A stretch of DNA of 64,000 nt from assembly GCF_013410065.1 (NCBI RefSeq), contig NZ_JACCCW010000002.1:744001-808000 (forward strand), in the 5' to 3' direction. Positions 25,900 through 36,330 of this stretch are shown in pieces. This stretch comes from Granulicella arctica (GTDB lineage: Bacteria; Acidobacteriota; Terriglobia; Terriglobales; Acidobacteriaceae). The position numbers and the translations under genes are program-made. The notes below the pieces were generated by a model, which saw only the letters and a list, made by a program, of their open reading frames with translations, did not search any database and was not told the DNA's origin. Position 1 is the stretch's first letter; the number at the start of each line of letters is the position of its first letter.

Positions 25900-28338
25900 C
25901 TACGCCATCTGTGCAGGGAGAACGTCATAGGCGTGCCAAAGGAACTCGGTCGCTGCCGCTGGTGAAAGCGCCTCGCTGAAGAGAAAGCCTTGTACCCGAT
26001 CGCACTCCAGTTGCTTGAGTCGCGCCAACTGCTCTTCGTTTTCGACTCCCTCCGCGACGACCTTCATTCCAAGGCTATGCGCAAGCGAGATGATCGCCTG
26101 AACAATCGGATATGTTCCTTTGTATTCGGCAATGTGTTGGATGAAGGAGCAATCGATCTTCAGTGATTCGACAGGAAGTTGATGCAAGCGCCCGAGCGAG
26201 GAATAACCTGTGCCAAAATCATCGATAGAAAGCCGAATTCCCATTTGAGCAAGCAAGCTGATCTGATAGGATGCGTGTCCCTTATCCGGCATGACTGTCG
26301 ATTCGGTCACTTCAAGCTCCAGGAGATTTGGGCTTAAATTGTATCGGGCCATCGCGTCCTTCACCTTGGCAGAAAAATCGAAGCGAGTAAGTTGCAGGGG
26401 AGACACGTTGACGGCAATGCGGATGGCGGGGAGCCCCTGATCCATCCATGCCCGACTCTGACGGCAAACCTCTTCCAGAACCCAATTGCCCAAAGGGACA
26501 ATCAGGCCGCTCTCTTCGGCGATGGAGATGTATCGTGCAGGAGCGATCTTCTCGAGGACTGAGTGCCGCGATCGTACTAGCGCTTCGAGCCCGTAGAGCC
26601 GGCCATCGAGGGTGAGTTGCGGCTGATAATGGACTTCGAAGCTGTCTGTTTTCAGCGCCTGCCGCAGGCACACTTCTACCTCATTGGCCTCGATTGTCGA
26701 GGCACTGATATCTTTTGAGACGTACTCATATTGCGCTCCGCCTGCTTGTTTTGCGCGATACATCGCTGTATCTGCGTCCCGCCATAGGCCCGCCGCATTT
26801 TCTCCATGATCGGGATAGACTGCTATCCCGATGCTCGCCGCCAGTTCGATCTCGAACCGGTCGATCTGTATCGGAGCTTTGAATGCGTTCAGTACATCCT
26901 TGGCGATATGCTCGACTTCTGCACAGTCGCTAATTTCGTGGAGCAAGAGGGCGAACTCTTCGCCGCCAACTCGTGCGACAGTATCTCCACTGCGGACCGG
27001 TAGTTCTAACCTGCGTGCGATCTCTTTGAGACAATGATCTCCTGCTGCATGACCATAGGTATCGTTAATCTGTTTGAATCGATCTATGTCCAGACAGAGC
27101 AATGCTGCTTTGTGTCCATATTGGCTCGCATGTGTCAGCGTTTGTTTCATGCGTTCTTCGAAGAGTGTCCGGTTCGGTAGTCCGGTCAACATATCGTGAT
27201 GTGCTTGCAGGACAAGTTGTTCGTGCAGGCGCAGGCGATCTGTTACATCCTGCATCAATGCAAAGGTTACATCCTTGCCCTCATGAACCAGTAGATGACT
27301 TGCGATATCCATCTGCATGATCGAGTTATCGTGACGCTTGTGAGCCCATGGGCCCGATAGCTGCTTTGATTCCTTTGTCCGGAGCTCGTGTGCTGTCTTC
27401 TCATTGTTCCAATCAGGTTGCACATCGAGCAGAGTCATCTGCTTGAACTCTTGCTGGGTATAGCCGTAGTGGGCCACGGCAGCATCGTTTACTTGCAGAA
27501 AGGCGAGCGTATTGCGGTCGTACATCCACATCGGATGCGGATTTCCCGCAAACAGCAGACGATACTGCTCGCTCGCTGTTTCGGCTGAGCGGATCTCTTC
27601 CTCTAGTAGGACGAGAATCATGCCTGCGGCGACAAAGTACTTGGGAAGATTCCATAACTCGGGATTGACCGTGAACCCCGGTACTAAGCGCTCTACTAGA
27701 GTGCTCAGTACCCAGACGGAGCCCCATGCGTAAAGTGCCAACCCTACCGTTGCTGTACCGGCTGTCAGCCGGCGCTGCTCAAAACTAAACAGCACGGCAT
27801 TCAGGCTGAAACACTGGGTGAGGATAACGCTCAAAACGCCGTCGACGTTTCCATGTCGCAGAGAAACGATCAGCCATGCGCTGCAAACGACGGTTAAGAG
27901 CATGAGAGTCAGCAGCAATTTTCGCCTGGCACGAAAAAAGATTAGGGCCAGCACCAGGGTTCCCACTTGGCTAAGACAGGCAAATATCGACAATCCTATA
28001 TTTGCCGATGCGGGGAGCACGACAAGGGTGACAGAGCCTAGCCAGGGAATTCCAACTAAGCAGAAAACGGCGACCCATCGGTGGCTGTTTTCGCAAAACT
28101 CCTCAAGAGACAGAACGAGGCAAAGGCCACATGCCGTCAGCGTCCAAAGTGTGGCTATATCGTGTATCGTTTGGCCGGCGCGGGAGGTTGGATGAAACAG
28201 CAAGGCTGCAAAATGGAGCAGAACGAAAGACCAGCCGACCAGCCAAAAAAAAACACGTCGCGTTGGCCTCTTTCGATAGATTGAAGAAAAGAGGAGACTT
28301 ACAAACCCAACGATCAAGAAGTCCACGATTTCATTCAT
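25900..28338 (-). CDS. Membrane PAS-GGDEF-EAL protein (c-di-GMP turnover)
   Basis: 812 aa. The N-terminal ~250 residues form about eight membrane helices of a MASE-like sensor. PAS domain at ~255-375 (YRLLFAGNPHPMWMYDRNTLAFLQVNDAAVAHYGYTQQEF). The GGDEF domain at ~385-545 has HHDMLTGLPNRTLF, DIDRFKQINDTYGHAAGD and active site GGEEF, preceded at the canonical five-residue distance by RSGD, a product-inhibition (I) site. EAL domain at ~560-800: LEALVRSR, AVNVSPLQL, LELEVTEST, SIDDFGTGYSSLG, LKIDCSFI, AEGVENEEQ, QGFLFSEAL. All key residues of both enzymes appear intact, so it could both make and degrade c-di-GMP. Monocistronic, not obviously linked to its neighbours. Confidence 0.93.
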   Translation of the reverse strand: MNEIVDFLIVGFVSLLFSSIYRKRPTRRVFFWLVGWSFVLLHFAALLFHPTSRAGQTIHDIATLWTLTACGLCLVLSLEEFCENSHRWVAVFCLVGIPWLGSVTLVVLPASANIGLSIFACLSQVGTLVLALIFFRARRKLLLTLMLLTVVCSAWLIVSLRHGNVDGVLSVILTQCFSLNAVLFSFEQRRLTAGTATVGLALYAWGSVWVLSTLVERLVPGFTVNPELWNLPKYFVAAGMILVLLEEEIRSAETASEQYRLLFAGNPHPMWMYDRNTLAFLQVNDAAVAHYGYTQQEFKQMTLLDVQPDWNNEKTAHELRTKESKQLSGPWAHKRHDNSIMQMDIASHLLVHEGKDVTFALMQDVTDRLRLHEQLVLQAHHDMLTGLPNRTLFEERMKQTLTHASQYGHKAALLCLDIDRFKQINDTYGHAAGDHCLKEIARRLELPVRSGDTVARVGGEEFALLLHEISDCAEVEHIAKDVLNAFKAPIQIDRFEIELAASIGIAVYPDHGENAAGLWRDADTAMYRAKQAGGAQYEYVSKDISASTIEANEVEVCLRQALKTDSFEVHYQPQLTLDGRLYGLEALVRSRHSVLEKIAPARYISIAEESGLIVPLGNWVLEEVCRQSRAWMDQGLPAIRIAVNVSPLQLTRFDFSAKVKDAMARYNLSPNLLELEVTESTVMPDKGHASYQISLLAQMGIRLSIDDFGTGYSSLGRLHQLPVESLKIDCSFIQHIAEYKGTYPIVQAIISLAHSLGMKVVAEGVENEEQLARLKQLECDRVQGFLFSEALSPAAATEFLWHAYDVLPAQMA

Positions 28339-28666
28339 ATACGCACATAGACTCTTTTGTTGGATGTTGCCTTATACGAGGAAATACATTATACCGCGAA
28401 AGCTGGATGTCACAACATTATGATTATGATAGTTCGGGGTAGCAGGCAGCTCGACTTACTTCTCCTATCGGATGCCGATATGCAATGGAATAGGTGACGA
28501 ATGAAATTCGCATTCCGTAGTTGAAAATATGATTCTGCGAGCGCAGGAGGTATTACCTTGCCAAGGGCAGCCAGCCTGACAAGGCAATGAGCGGACCATA
28601 CTATGGCATGGCGATTTGCAATTCCGGTGGAAGCTGGGCATACGGTGCTTTCCCCTGTCCCTTGAT
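28339..28666. other. Intergenic stretch, nothing recognised
   Basis: 328 bases between a leftward gene start and another leftward gene end. I see only short imperfect inverted repeats and no gene or clear terminator. Confidence 0.35.
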
Positions 28667-31600
28667 TTACGGACAGATGTTATTGCCGATATTGCTCTTT
28701 GCAAAAGGTGCCATAATGACTCCTACGGATTGAAGCTGGCCATTCTTCATGACGCATTGGACCCGGGCGGCATCGTCGATGTTCTTGAGGGGATCGCCGG
28801 AGACGATGATGAGATCGGCCAGGTGACCAGGGTCAAGCGTGCCAAGATCCTTTGTAAGTCCGTAGGCCTTCGCTGGCAGAACGGTGACGGTCTCGAGGGC
28901 CTGCCACGGCGCAAGCCCGTACTTCACCTGGGCTCGAAGGTTGAGATGAAGGCTCGTAGCCGGAAGGTCGAGCGGCGAATCTGTTCCTGCGAGAAGAAGA
29001 CCCCCATCGCGGATTACTCCTGAGACGACAGACTCTTCTTCCTTGAGATGCTGGAGCGCGGAGGTTTGATCGGTCTTTGTCGCACCGGATACAGAAACCT
29101 TGAGGCGGGCGTTCTCCCACGGAGGGGCGATGGCCTGACGCGGATCGGTAGCCATGCCAGGGTCTTCGGCATACAGGGATTGGCTGAAGGTTGTGGAGAT
29201 CGTCCACATACCGGACTGACTAAGAAGTTTGCTGACATCCGAGTAGCTCGAGCCAGTAAGTGATCGAGAGTAGGCCCATCCAGTGCGGGCAGTGGCGGAG
29301 ACATGGCTCATGCCGTCTTCTCCAAGCGATACGGCGGGGAGAAGATAATGAGAGGCGGTTTCGACGCCCATCCGGGTGTGCGCATACTGAATCCCTTGCT
29401 CGGCCCAGCTATAGGGGAGGCGGACATATAGCTTGATGAAGTCGAAGTCCAGCGCCTTCAGCCGGTCGAACTCGCGGTGAAGTTGGGCTTCGGAGGTGGT
29501 GGGAATCATCATGGGGTAATAGACTCGCTCGCCATCGACAGCTTCTCCGGTGGTGAAGAGACGTGGGCCGATGGCGGTGCCGGAGTCGTAGGATTCGCGA
29601 TGTTCGAGTGCGCGATAGGCATTGTCGGCGATGGCTCGGATCTCGGTGACGCCGTAGCTGAGCCAGAGGCGTCCCATGCGGCTCCCATAGTAGATGGAGT
29701 TGTCGGAGTCAGTGTGAGCGTGGTTCTCCCACATGCCGGGCATGACGGTTGAGTCGCCTGCCTCAATGGTGCGGGTAATTCCTGGAGGCGGTGTCGCGCT
29801 GTGCGGTGTAACGCTGGTGACGCGATTGTCGGTGATGAGAATGTCTACATCCATCTGCTCGCCGGGTCCGGATCCTTTCCAGAAGCGGGCTGCGTGGATG
29901 AGCAGTTTCTGCTCTGGTTTTGAGCGAGTGAAGGTTAGCTCAACCGGAACCAGTGTGATGACCTTGCTGCTGACATCCAGGAGCTTGAGTGTCCCGTTGT
30001 TCAGATAGAGAATCTTGCGGGAGTCACCGGACCACGTGGGGGCGTCAGTGGTCTCGTCGTTGAGTTTGCTCGCAGGTCCACTGGGATGTCCATCGGCGTC
30101 GACAGGCATTGTGTAGAGAAGGTCATCCATCACAAACGCGATCTCTTTACCGTTCGGTGCATAGATAGGACCATCTTCGGTACGTGTCGTGATGGATTCG
30201 AACTTCGCCGGGGAGAAGAACTCGGTCTTGCCGGTGGCTACATCCACGGTAAGGATGGAGCTGGTGCCTTCGCGGAAGCGTTTGGTGTAGGGCTTGATGG
30301 TCGCGATCGCTACGGTCTTTCCGTTTGTGGAGAAGGAAGGGCGCCCAGGGAAGAAGGTCAGCGGGGCTAGAGACTTTACTGCTCCGGTCGTGACATCAGT
30401 GAGAAGGGTCGCTCCCGTCTGATCCTGAAAGGCGATCAGCCTTCCATCGGGTGACCAGGCTGGCATGATCTGCGCGGACTGGCTTGGGGATACGCGCCTA
30501 TCCGCTGAGTCATCCAAAGCCGCCAGATCATGAAGATAGATGTTTTCGATCCCGTCGCGATCGGACACATAAGCGAGCCTCTTTCCGTCGGGTGACCACG
30601 CTGGCCCCTGCTTGTAAAAGGTATCGTGTGTGAGCGCGACAGGAGCGCTTCCGATAGTCATGAGGTATAGCTGATTGAGCGCGACGAAGGCGGCCTGTTT
30701 GCCGTCAGGCGAGAGAGCTGGTGCATAGATGCCTTTCACCGGATGGGCGGCTGTGCTGTCGAAGTCATACACCTTATGCGCGTACTGCGGGCGTGTAGAT
30801 TCGATGACCGCGGTAAAGGGGATCGACGACTCGGTTTTTGCTGAGAGATTAGTGTGTAAAATATGCCCATTCCCGGTGTAGATAAGCTCTGTCTTCGAGA
30901 GCCATGTTGCTGGGAAGGGAAAGGCGTCGGTAGCTTTGCCGATATACGTCGGTGCGGAATCTCCACTCGCATTGGCGACGATAAGGCTTGCCGTGTTCAT
31001 GAACAGGCCGACTCCGGAGAAGCGCACATAGGCGATCTGTGCGCCGTCGGGTGAGAACGATGGAGCTTCGAGCCGGCCGATAGTGCTGTCGATCGATGCC
31101 ACGGTGTGCTGATGGCCGCTTGCAAGGTTGATGGCCTCGATAGATTTTCCAGTGATGCTGGAGCCGCTGACAAAGGCGAGAGACGAGCCATCTGGAGACC
31201 ATGCGGGCTCGAACTCATCAGCTTCGCTGCTGGTGATCTGCTTGAGAACGCCGCTGGCGACATCTACGGTCCAGATGTCATAGCTGCCTTTGAAGGAGCG
31301 GTCGGAGGCGAAGGCGATGGTCTTGCTGTCGGGGGAGATGCGCGGCTCGCGGTCGTCGCCATGGCCGTTGGTGATCTGCTTCAGGTCAGTACCGTCCGGA
31401 TGCATCGTCCAGATATGGAATGTTCCTCCGGCATAGGACTGGATTGCGACGAAGTTTCCGTTTGGTGACCAGTCCGGATGCGAAGCCTCCTGCTCGGGAG
31501 TCGTGATTTGCTTGGATGCGCCTCCGGCGAATGGCATGGTGAAGAGAAGCCCCTGCACATCCATAAGAATGGTCTTGTGGTTTGGGGAGACCGTCACTGC

Positions 31601-31714
31601 CATGTCTGTGCCTTCGGATACGGCAATAGTCTTTGTGATCGGCGTTGCGGCGAATGCGGACGACGCAGCGATCATCAAGGCAAGAGCGGAGAGGCGGGGT
31701 GAGACGAAGTGCAT
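28667..31714 (-). CDS. Secreted beta-propeller (TolB/PD40) amidohydrolase
   Basis: The ATG at 31714 has GGGAGAA upstream and opens a signal peptide (MHFVSPRLSALALMIAASSAFA). 1015 aa. Residues ~20-600 hold TolB/PD40 propeller blades, each with a WSPDG or SPDGK motif (EPAWSPDGSSLAFVS, APSFSPDGAQIAYV, GPAWSPDGKRLAYVSDRDG). The C-terminal ~400 residues are an amidohydrolase of the imidazolonepropionase/prolidase-like group: MWENHAHTDSDN (metal His pair), FIKLYVRL (Lys), His in YLLPAV-loop MSHVS, and GTDSPLDLP (Asp). Such propeller fusions are thought to cleave peptides or cyclic amides outside the cytoplasm. Its TonB receptor ends 84 bases upstream on the same strand, so the pair is likely an operon, with a divergent LysR beyond. 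Confidence 0.88.
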   Translation of the reverse strand: MHFVSPRLSALALMIAASSAFAATPITKTIAVSEGTDMAVTVSPNHKTILMDVQGLLFTMPFAGGASKQITTPEQEASHPDWSPNGNFVAIQSYAGGTFHIWTMHPDGTDLKQITNGHGDDREPRISPDSKTIAFASDRSFKGSYDIWTVDVASGVLKQITSSEADEFEPAWSPDGSSLAFVSGSSITGKSIEAINLASGHQHTVASIDSTIGRLEAPSFSPDGAQIAYVRFSGVGLFMNTASLIVANASGDSAPTYIGKATDAFPFPATWLSKTELIYTGNGHILHTNLSAKTESSIPFTAVIESTRPQYAHKVYDFDSTAAHPVKGIYAPALSPDGKQAAFVALNQLYLMTIGSAPVALTHDTFYKQGPAWSPDGKRLAYVSDRDGIENIYLHDLAALDDSADRRVSPSQSAQIMPAWSPDGRLIAFQDQTGATLLTDVTTGAVKSLAPLTFFPGRPSFSTNGKTVAIATIKPYTKRFREGTSSILTVDVATGKTEFFSPAKFESITTRTEDGPIYAPNGKEIAFVMDDLLYTMPVDADGHPSGPASKLNDETTDAPTWSGDSRKILYLNNGTLKLLDVSSKVITLVPVELTFTRSKPEQKLLIHAARFWKGSGPGEQMDVDILITDNRVTSVTPHSATPPPGITRTIEAGDSTVMPGMWENHAHTDSDNSIYYGSRMGRLWLSYGVTEIRAIADNAYRALEHRESYDSGTAIGPRLFTTGEAVDGERVYYPMMIPTTSEAQLHREFDRLKALDFDFIKLYVRLPYSWAEQGIQYAHTRMGVETASHYLLPAVSLGEDGMSHVSATARTGWAYSRSLTGSSYSDVSKLLSQSGMWTISTTFSQSLYAEDPGMATDPRQAIAPPWENARLKVSVSGATKTDQTSALQHLKEEESVVSGVIRDGGLLLAGTDSPLDLPATSLHLNLRAQVKYGLAPWQALETVTVLPAKAYGLTKDLGTLDPGHLADLIIVSGDPLKNIDDAARVQCVMKNGQLQSVGVIMAPFAKSNIGNNICP

Positions 31715-31797
31715 TGATTCTCCCTCGATAGATCGCGCAGCACCCAAAGGGCACTGCGCATCCTGATGGTAGATGAAGCATTCAGGTTACATCTGGA

Positions 31798-34700
31798 CTA
31801 GAACTCGAAGCGGCCAAGAAACTGTAGCGAACGGGGACGCCACTCAACAGGAATGCCAGTGGCTGCGGATGTCGTAGCTTGCGGCAAGCCGTAACTGGAT
31901 GAGGTCACAATGCCGTTGTAGGTGCCATAGTTGGAGTGATTGAAGAGATTGAATGCCTCTACCGCAAGGACGGCACGAAACCGACCGCCGAACTTGTGTG
32001 TTTCCTGCAACCTCGAATCGACCCGATACACGTTACGTCCATAGAGAGCATCGCGCTTGGTCAGATAGTAGCCTGTTGCCGTGTCGAGATAGTTGTTCGC
32101 CATCTTGTTGTAGACCGTGATACAGGTGCTTCCCGTGGGGCAGGTTGCGCCTGCGGCAATAGGCACTGTATTGGCTGCGAAGGTGCGGTTGTAGCTGGGA
32201 GCGTATCCCGTTGGCTGTGTCGTTCCTACAGAAGTTGGAAAGGCGTTTCCAGAACCATAGTGGAAGAGTGACGAGAGCGACAGGCCATACTTGATGGCAT
32301 AATCGCCTGTTACGGTGAGGGTATGGCGCTGATCGTCCTGACCATTGGCCCACTCGTCGTGGATTCCATTTACAAACGGCTTGTTCGGATAGTAAAAGGG
32401 AGATTCGCTGGAGTCCTTCAACCGGGAATAGGTGTAGGCCACTGCTCCAGTGAAGCCGCTTTGCAGTGAATGACGAAGGCCAAGTTGCAGGGCATCGTAG
32501 ATCGATCCCGACTCATTTGGTGTGAAGAACTGGTTGATGTTAGTGAATGCCTGCGCGCAGACATTGAAGGCCCCCTGCGTCGCGTCCGGCGTTACTCCGC
32601 CTGTCGGACAGGAGACGGTGGTACCTGCAACATACTTGCTGCTTGGCTTGAGATTGAACTGCGGGTTGTTGGGATCTTGCAGCAGGTTCGAGTTGAGGCG
32701 AATCCAGTCATGATACACGCGCGTGTGAACGTAATCCGCCGTCAAAATACTGTGGAAGGGAAGCTCTCGCTGGACGCCGCCAGAGATCTGAAGCGAGTAA
32801 GGAGTGACGACGTTCGGCCCTAGTGGCTGCACTGCTTGACGCGGTGCAGCGGTGGGGTTGGCGAAGGGCGATTGCAGATTGAGGGGAGCTGTCGCGGAGC
32901 CGGTGATGGACTCCTGAAGTGAGGTGACACCATTGAAGATCTGTCCGTCGATCGTCTGATTGGCGGCGACGTCTGCAAAGAACATGCCCGCTCCGCCACG
33001 GATGACGGTCTTTCCATCGCCAGCTATGTCGTAGACGAAGCCGATGCGCGGGGCGAACTCATGATTGTCATTGCTCTTTGGAGTCAGCAGTCCATTGGTG
33101 AGTTTGAGGCCGGTATTGAAGATGCCGAGATCGTTGTCATAGCGTAGGCCAAGGTTGAGTGTCACACGGGTGATCACCTTGTAGTCGTCCTGCGCCCAGA
33201 AGGCGAGCTGGCTGCGCGGAATATTGACATGAAAGTTGCCCGAGCCCTGAACGAAGGTGCCCAACGCACACAGGGAGTTGATGCTCGTCTGTGTTGTGTC
33301 GTTGGTATTGGTGTAGTTCCACGAGGACGGATTGGTGGTGCCGTCAGGAAAGAGATCCGCCGCTACTTGCGCTGCGCTATAGGTAATGCCATTGACGGTT
33401 TTAGCAACAATGGAGGCGCAGGCGCTTGCGGTGCCATTCAGGTTTTGCTGAAAGAGACCGGTGTTGGCGCTGTAGAGATATTCGCCGCCCAGCTTGAAGC
33501 TGTGCTTGCCCATCAGGTAGTACAGGTCGTCGCGGTACTCCTGTACATTCTGCACGAAAATCTGTGGGTAGTTGTAAGGAGCTCCAACGGTGACAGCTCC
33601 AAAGGTGATCGCCTGTGAGGTGATGAGGGGAAGATTCTGCCATTCAAAGTGGTTGTAGCTTCCGTGCACGTCGTTGACGATTCTCGAGCTGACGGTGCGA
33701 TTCCAATCGCCGAGGAAGGTGTAATTGGTGCGGGTGGCGTAGTAGGCAGCGCTTGGATCAGCAGAGCCGGACGCGAGCGTCTGGTTATTTTTGAACGTGA
33801 AGCCGTTCCCCCGAACGAAGATGTGATCTTTGCCACTGGCCTGGTAGTCCATTCGGCCAAGGTACTCGTTGACCGTGATGACTTGAGGAAAGACGAGATT
33901 GCTGGCGGCACCTGGGAGAAGCGATGAATCGGTAATTCCGCTGGACTGATGCTCGCCCTCGTACGACCCAAAGTACCAGAGCTTATCTTTGCGGATTGGT
34001 CCGCCAAAGGTGCCTCCAAACTGTTGGTCGGAGAGCGGAGTCACTGCTCGGGCGATAGGGTCTGCGGCGCTAAAAGCATCGTTGCGGAAGTAGCCGAAGA
34101 CTGAGCCGTGAACCTGATTTGCGCCGGTCTTGGATTGCACATTGACCGCAATGCCGGATGAGCGTCCGACGGTTGCGTCAAAGCGGTTTGTGATGATCTG
34201 AAACTGACTGATTGCATCGGGAGAAAAGCGAGGCTGGCCGAAGCTGGGATCGGCTGTGTTCTGCGTTACTTGGAGGCCGTCTAGATTGATCTGGAATTTG
34301 CCGGAGTTCGACCCGCCCAGCGGCGTGTCGTTGGTGATCGCATTCACCCGAACGCCCGGCACCAGCGTCGCAAGCTCCATGTAGTTGCGTCCGTTGATCG
34401 GAAGATTCTTGACATCGTCTGGCGTAATGTTGCCTGCGACGGTGGAGGATGTCGTGTCCACGGCGACCGCGTCGCTGCGGACGATAACCGCATCGCTTGT
34501 GCCGCCGATCGGAAGTACCGTGTCAACGGCAGGCGTCTGGCCGACGAGCATCGTCACCTTCGTCTTGACTGTCGTGAATCCATCGGCAGTAACGGTAACG
34601 ATGTAGTCACCCGCTGTGAGAGAGGGGATGAGGTAGCTGCCTTCGCTGTTGGTCTTCGTTGTGAAGGCTGCTCCGCCTACCTGCTTGACCTCGACGGTCG

Positions 34701-34818
34701 CGTTTGCAATGGCTGCGCCTTGCGTATCGGCGACGCGACCGGAGATGCCAGTTTGTTGCGCATAGCTTGCGGAGACCAAAAGAAGGGAAATAAGCAGAAC
34801 GCCATAAAACGTCTTCAT
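31798..34818 (-). CDS. TonB-dependent receptor with carboxypeptidase-regulatory domain
   Basis: Read from ATG 34818, which begins a signal peptide (MKTFYGVLLISLLLVSASYAQ); GAGG lies 12 bases upstream. 1006 aa. Regulatory beta-sandwich at ~25-105 (TGISGRVADTQGAAIANATVEV), plug with LPINGRNYMELATLVPGVR, FQINLDGLQVTQNTADPSFG and RSSGIAVNVQSKTGANQVHGSVFGYFRND, then a barrel with FGGPIRKDKLWYFGSYEGE and a C-terminal FLGRFEF ending in Phe. It lies upstream of the propeller-amidohydrolase in the same direction, so receptor and hydrolase probably handle the same peptide-like substrate. The 461-base divergent region to the LysR gene suggests control by that regulator. Confidence 0.88.
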   Translation of the reverse strand: MKTFYGVLLISLLLVSASYAQQTGISGRVADTQGAAIANATVEVKQVGGAAFTTKTNSEGSYLIPSLTAGDYIVTVTADGFTTVKTKVTMLVGQTPAVDTVLPIGGTSDAVIVRSDAVAVDTTSSTVAGNITPDDVKNLPINGRNYMELATLVPGVRVNAITNDTPLGGSNSGKFQINLDGLQVTQNTADPSFGQPRFSPDAISQFQIITNRFDATVGRSSGIAVNVQSKTGANQVHGSVFGYFRNDAFSAADPIARAVTPLSDQQFGGTFGGPIRKDKLWYFGSYEGEHQSSGITDSSLLPGAASNLVFPQVITVNEYLGRMDYQASGKDHIFVRGNGFTFKNNQTLASGSADPSAAYYATRTNYTFLGDWNRTVSSRIVNDVHGSYNHFEWQNLPLITSQAITFGAVTVGAPYNYPQIFVQNVQEYRDDLYYLMGKHSFKLGGEYLYSANTGLFQQNLNGTASACASIVAKTVNGITYSAAQVAADLFPDGTTNPSSWNYTNTNDTTQTSINSLCALGTFVQGSGNFHVNIPRSQLAFWAQDDYKVITRVTLNLGLRYDNDLGIFNTGLKLTNGLLTPKSNDNHEFAPRIGFVYDIAGDGKTVIRGGAGMFFADVAANQTIDGQIFNGVTSLQESITGSATAPLNLQSPFANPTAAPRQAVQPLGPNVVTPYSLQISGGVQRELPFHSILTADYVHTRVYHDWIRLNSNLLQDPNNPQFNLKPSSKYVAGTTVSCPTGGVTPDATQGAFNVCAQAFTNINQFFTPNESGSIYDALQLGLRHSLQSGFTGAVAYTYSRLKDSSESPFYYPNKPFVNGIHDEWANGQDDQRHTLTVTGDYAIKYGLSLSSLFHYGSGNAFPTSVGTTQPTGYAPSYNRTFAANTVPIAAGATCPTGSTCITVYNKMANNYLDTATGYYLTKRDALYGRNVYRVDSRLQETHKFGGRFRAVLAVEAFNLFNHSNYGTYNGIVTSSSYGLPQATTSAATGIPVEWRPRSLQFLGRFEF

Positions 34819-35279
34819 CAAAAGAGATACCTCGCAACGCGGAATCGAATGTGCCGTGCTTGGAATGGAAGAACTGAACGGGCAGAAGGGAAGTTGCTGT
34901 TTGGCGTTGAAGCGCAATTCAACAATTGCAGGAAGATGGGGCAACGAAACAAAAAAAGCGCTGCCCATGACATGCGTTCAGAGAGCTGCTGATCCTGTCT
35001 TTAGAATCACGAAACTTTTTGGTCGAGTAACTGGAGCGTAGAGGCTTTCGGACGGTCTGTCCAATCGAAAGATTTTTGCGCGTGATAGAAAACGTCGTGA
35101 AAGATCGTCGATAAGCGCGCAGTCAATTCTTGACAAAAAAACAATAGCATTTGAATATCGAGTAACACTCACGTCAATTTCCACTTCAAACAAAACTGTT
35201 TCTCCAGCGTAGCCTCAGTCGTCTTTTCTGTCTCAGCAGCTCTCTGCCGCACCCAGTCTATTGAGATCGAGGGAAATAC
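34819..35279. other. Divergent promoter region (TonB receptor / LysR)
   Basis: 461 bases, AT-rich from about 35080 to 35220. No strong palindrome was found by eye. It is expected to hold both promoters and LysR-type sites. Confidence 0.35.
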
Positions 35280-36251
35280 TTGGACTTCAGAATCAGGCAG
35301 CTACAGTGTTTCCTGACGCTATCGGACCTGCTGAACTATGGGAAGACGGCGCGTGCCCTGTACATGAGCCAACCGACCATCAGCTTTCAGATCAAGTCTC
35401 TCGAAGAAGCCTTCAATATCAAGTTATTTGAACGGGATCGCCAACAGGTGCGTTTAACCGATGCGGGCTATGCCTTTCGTGAGTATGCACAAAACATCAT
35501 GGACACCGTAGATGCAGCGCAGGAGTGCCTTACCGGCCTGCACACTCGTCTGCGATTGCGCGCCAGCTTTGGGCCTGTTGGTCAGTTTGTACTTTTGCCA
35601 GCAGTGATTCGCATGTTAGCGGCTCAGTATCCGAACTTCGAATTGGATGTAGCGGAGCTAACGACAGAGCAACAGATGGCGCGCATTGCAGAGGGGAAGA
35701 TCGATGCATTGTTGATGGTGGGAGCAATGCCGGTGACGGGTCTTCGCTTTGATCCTATTTGTACGGAACCATTGATCGCGTTCGTCTCATGCCAGAGTCA
35801 TCTGGCGTCGCAACGAAGCATCTCCGTACAGGAACTTCGCAACGTTAGCATCATCGCGTCGCGGGAGAAGGACTGCCGTTTTCACAAGCCCTTTCTGCAC
35901 AATCTGCTGGCACCATTCGGCATTACTCCGCGTATTGTTGAATCGCCGCAGTCGTGTGCCGTGCAGTTTGCGTATGCCGCGTCAGGGGAGGGAATTGCCA
36001 TCACTACAAGCTCGATGGCAGCATGCACCTTTCCCGGCGTCGTTGCGGTGCCGTTCAAGGAGTCTCTGCCGCCGATGCAACTCGGACTCGCTTCTATGCA
36101 GGCGAACGAGACACGAGCGATGACCATCTTTCGCAAAGTCGTTATGGAGTGTGCAGAAGCAGCCCTGGAGCGATCTGTGCAGGCAACCTCCCGTCCACAG
36201 CACGGTCCAGAGGCAGTGAAACACTTTCCCAATCATCGCGAGGCAAGCTAA
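35280..36251 (+). CDS. LysR family transcriptional regulator
   Basis: 323 aa from a TTG start with GAGGGA 5 bases before it; the start is fixed because the HTH begins at once (MDFRIRQLQCFLTLSDLLNYGKTARALYMSQPTISFQIKSLEEAFNIKLFERDRQQVRLTDAGYAF). The effector-binding domain (residues ~95-300) shows the usual two-lobed pattern, with LMVGAMPVTGLRF and SGEGIAITTSSMA. The closest general type is the CynR/CbbR group. It is divergent from the TonB receptor/amidohydrolase pair, the classical arrangement for a LysR activator and its target. The effector is unknown. Confidence 0.9.
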   Translation: MDFRIRQLQCFLTLSDLLNYGKTARALYMSQPTISFQIKSLEEAFNIKLFERDRQQVRLTDAGYAFREYAQNIMDTVDAAQECLTGLHTRLRLRASFGPVGQFVLLPAVIRMLAAQYPNFELDVAELTTEQQMARIAEGKIDALLMVGAMPVTGLRFDPICTEPLIAFVSCQSHLASQRSISVQELRNVSIIASREKDCRFHKPFLHNLLAPFGITPRIVESPQSCAVQFAYAASGEGIAITTSSMAACTFPGVVAVPFKESLPPMQLGLASMQANETRAMTIFRKVVMECAEAALERSVQATSRPQHGPEAVKHFPNHREAS

Positions 36252-36330
36252 AGGCTTTCGGCAACGTGAAGCGCGTTACTTGCCAATCACCCACCCACAG
36301 AGCTAAAGTTTCGCAGCGGTTACAAAAGCG

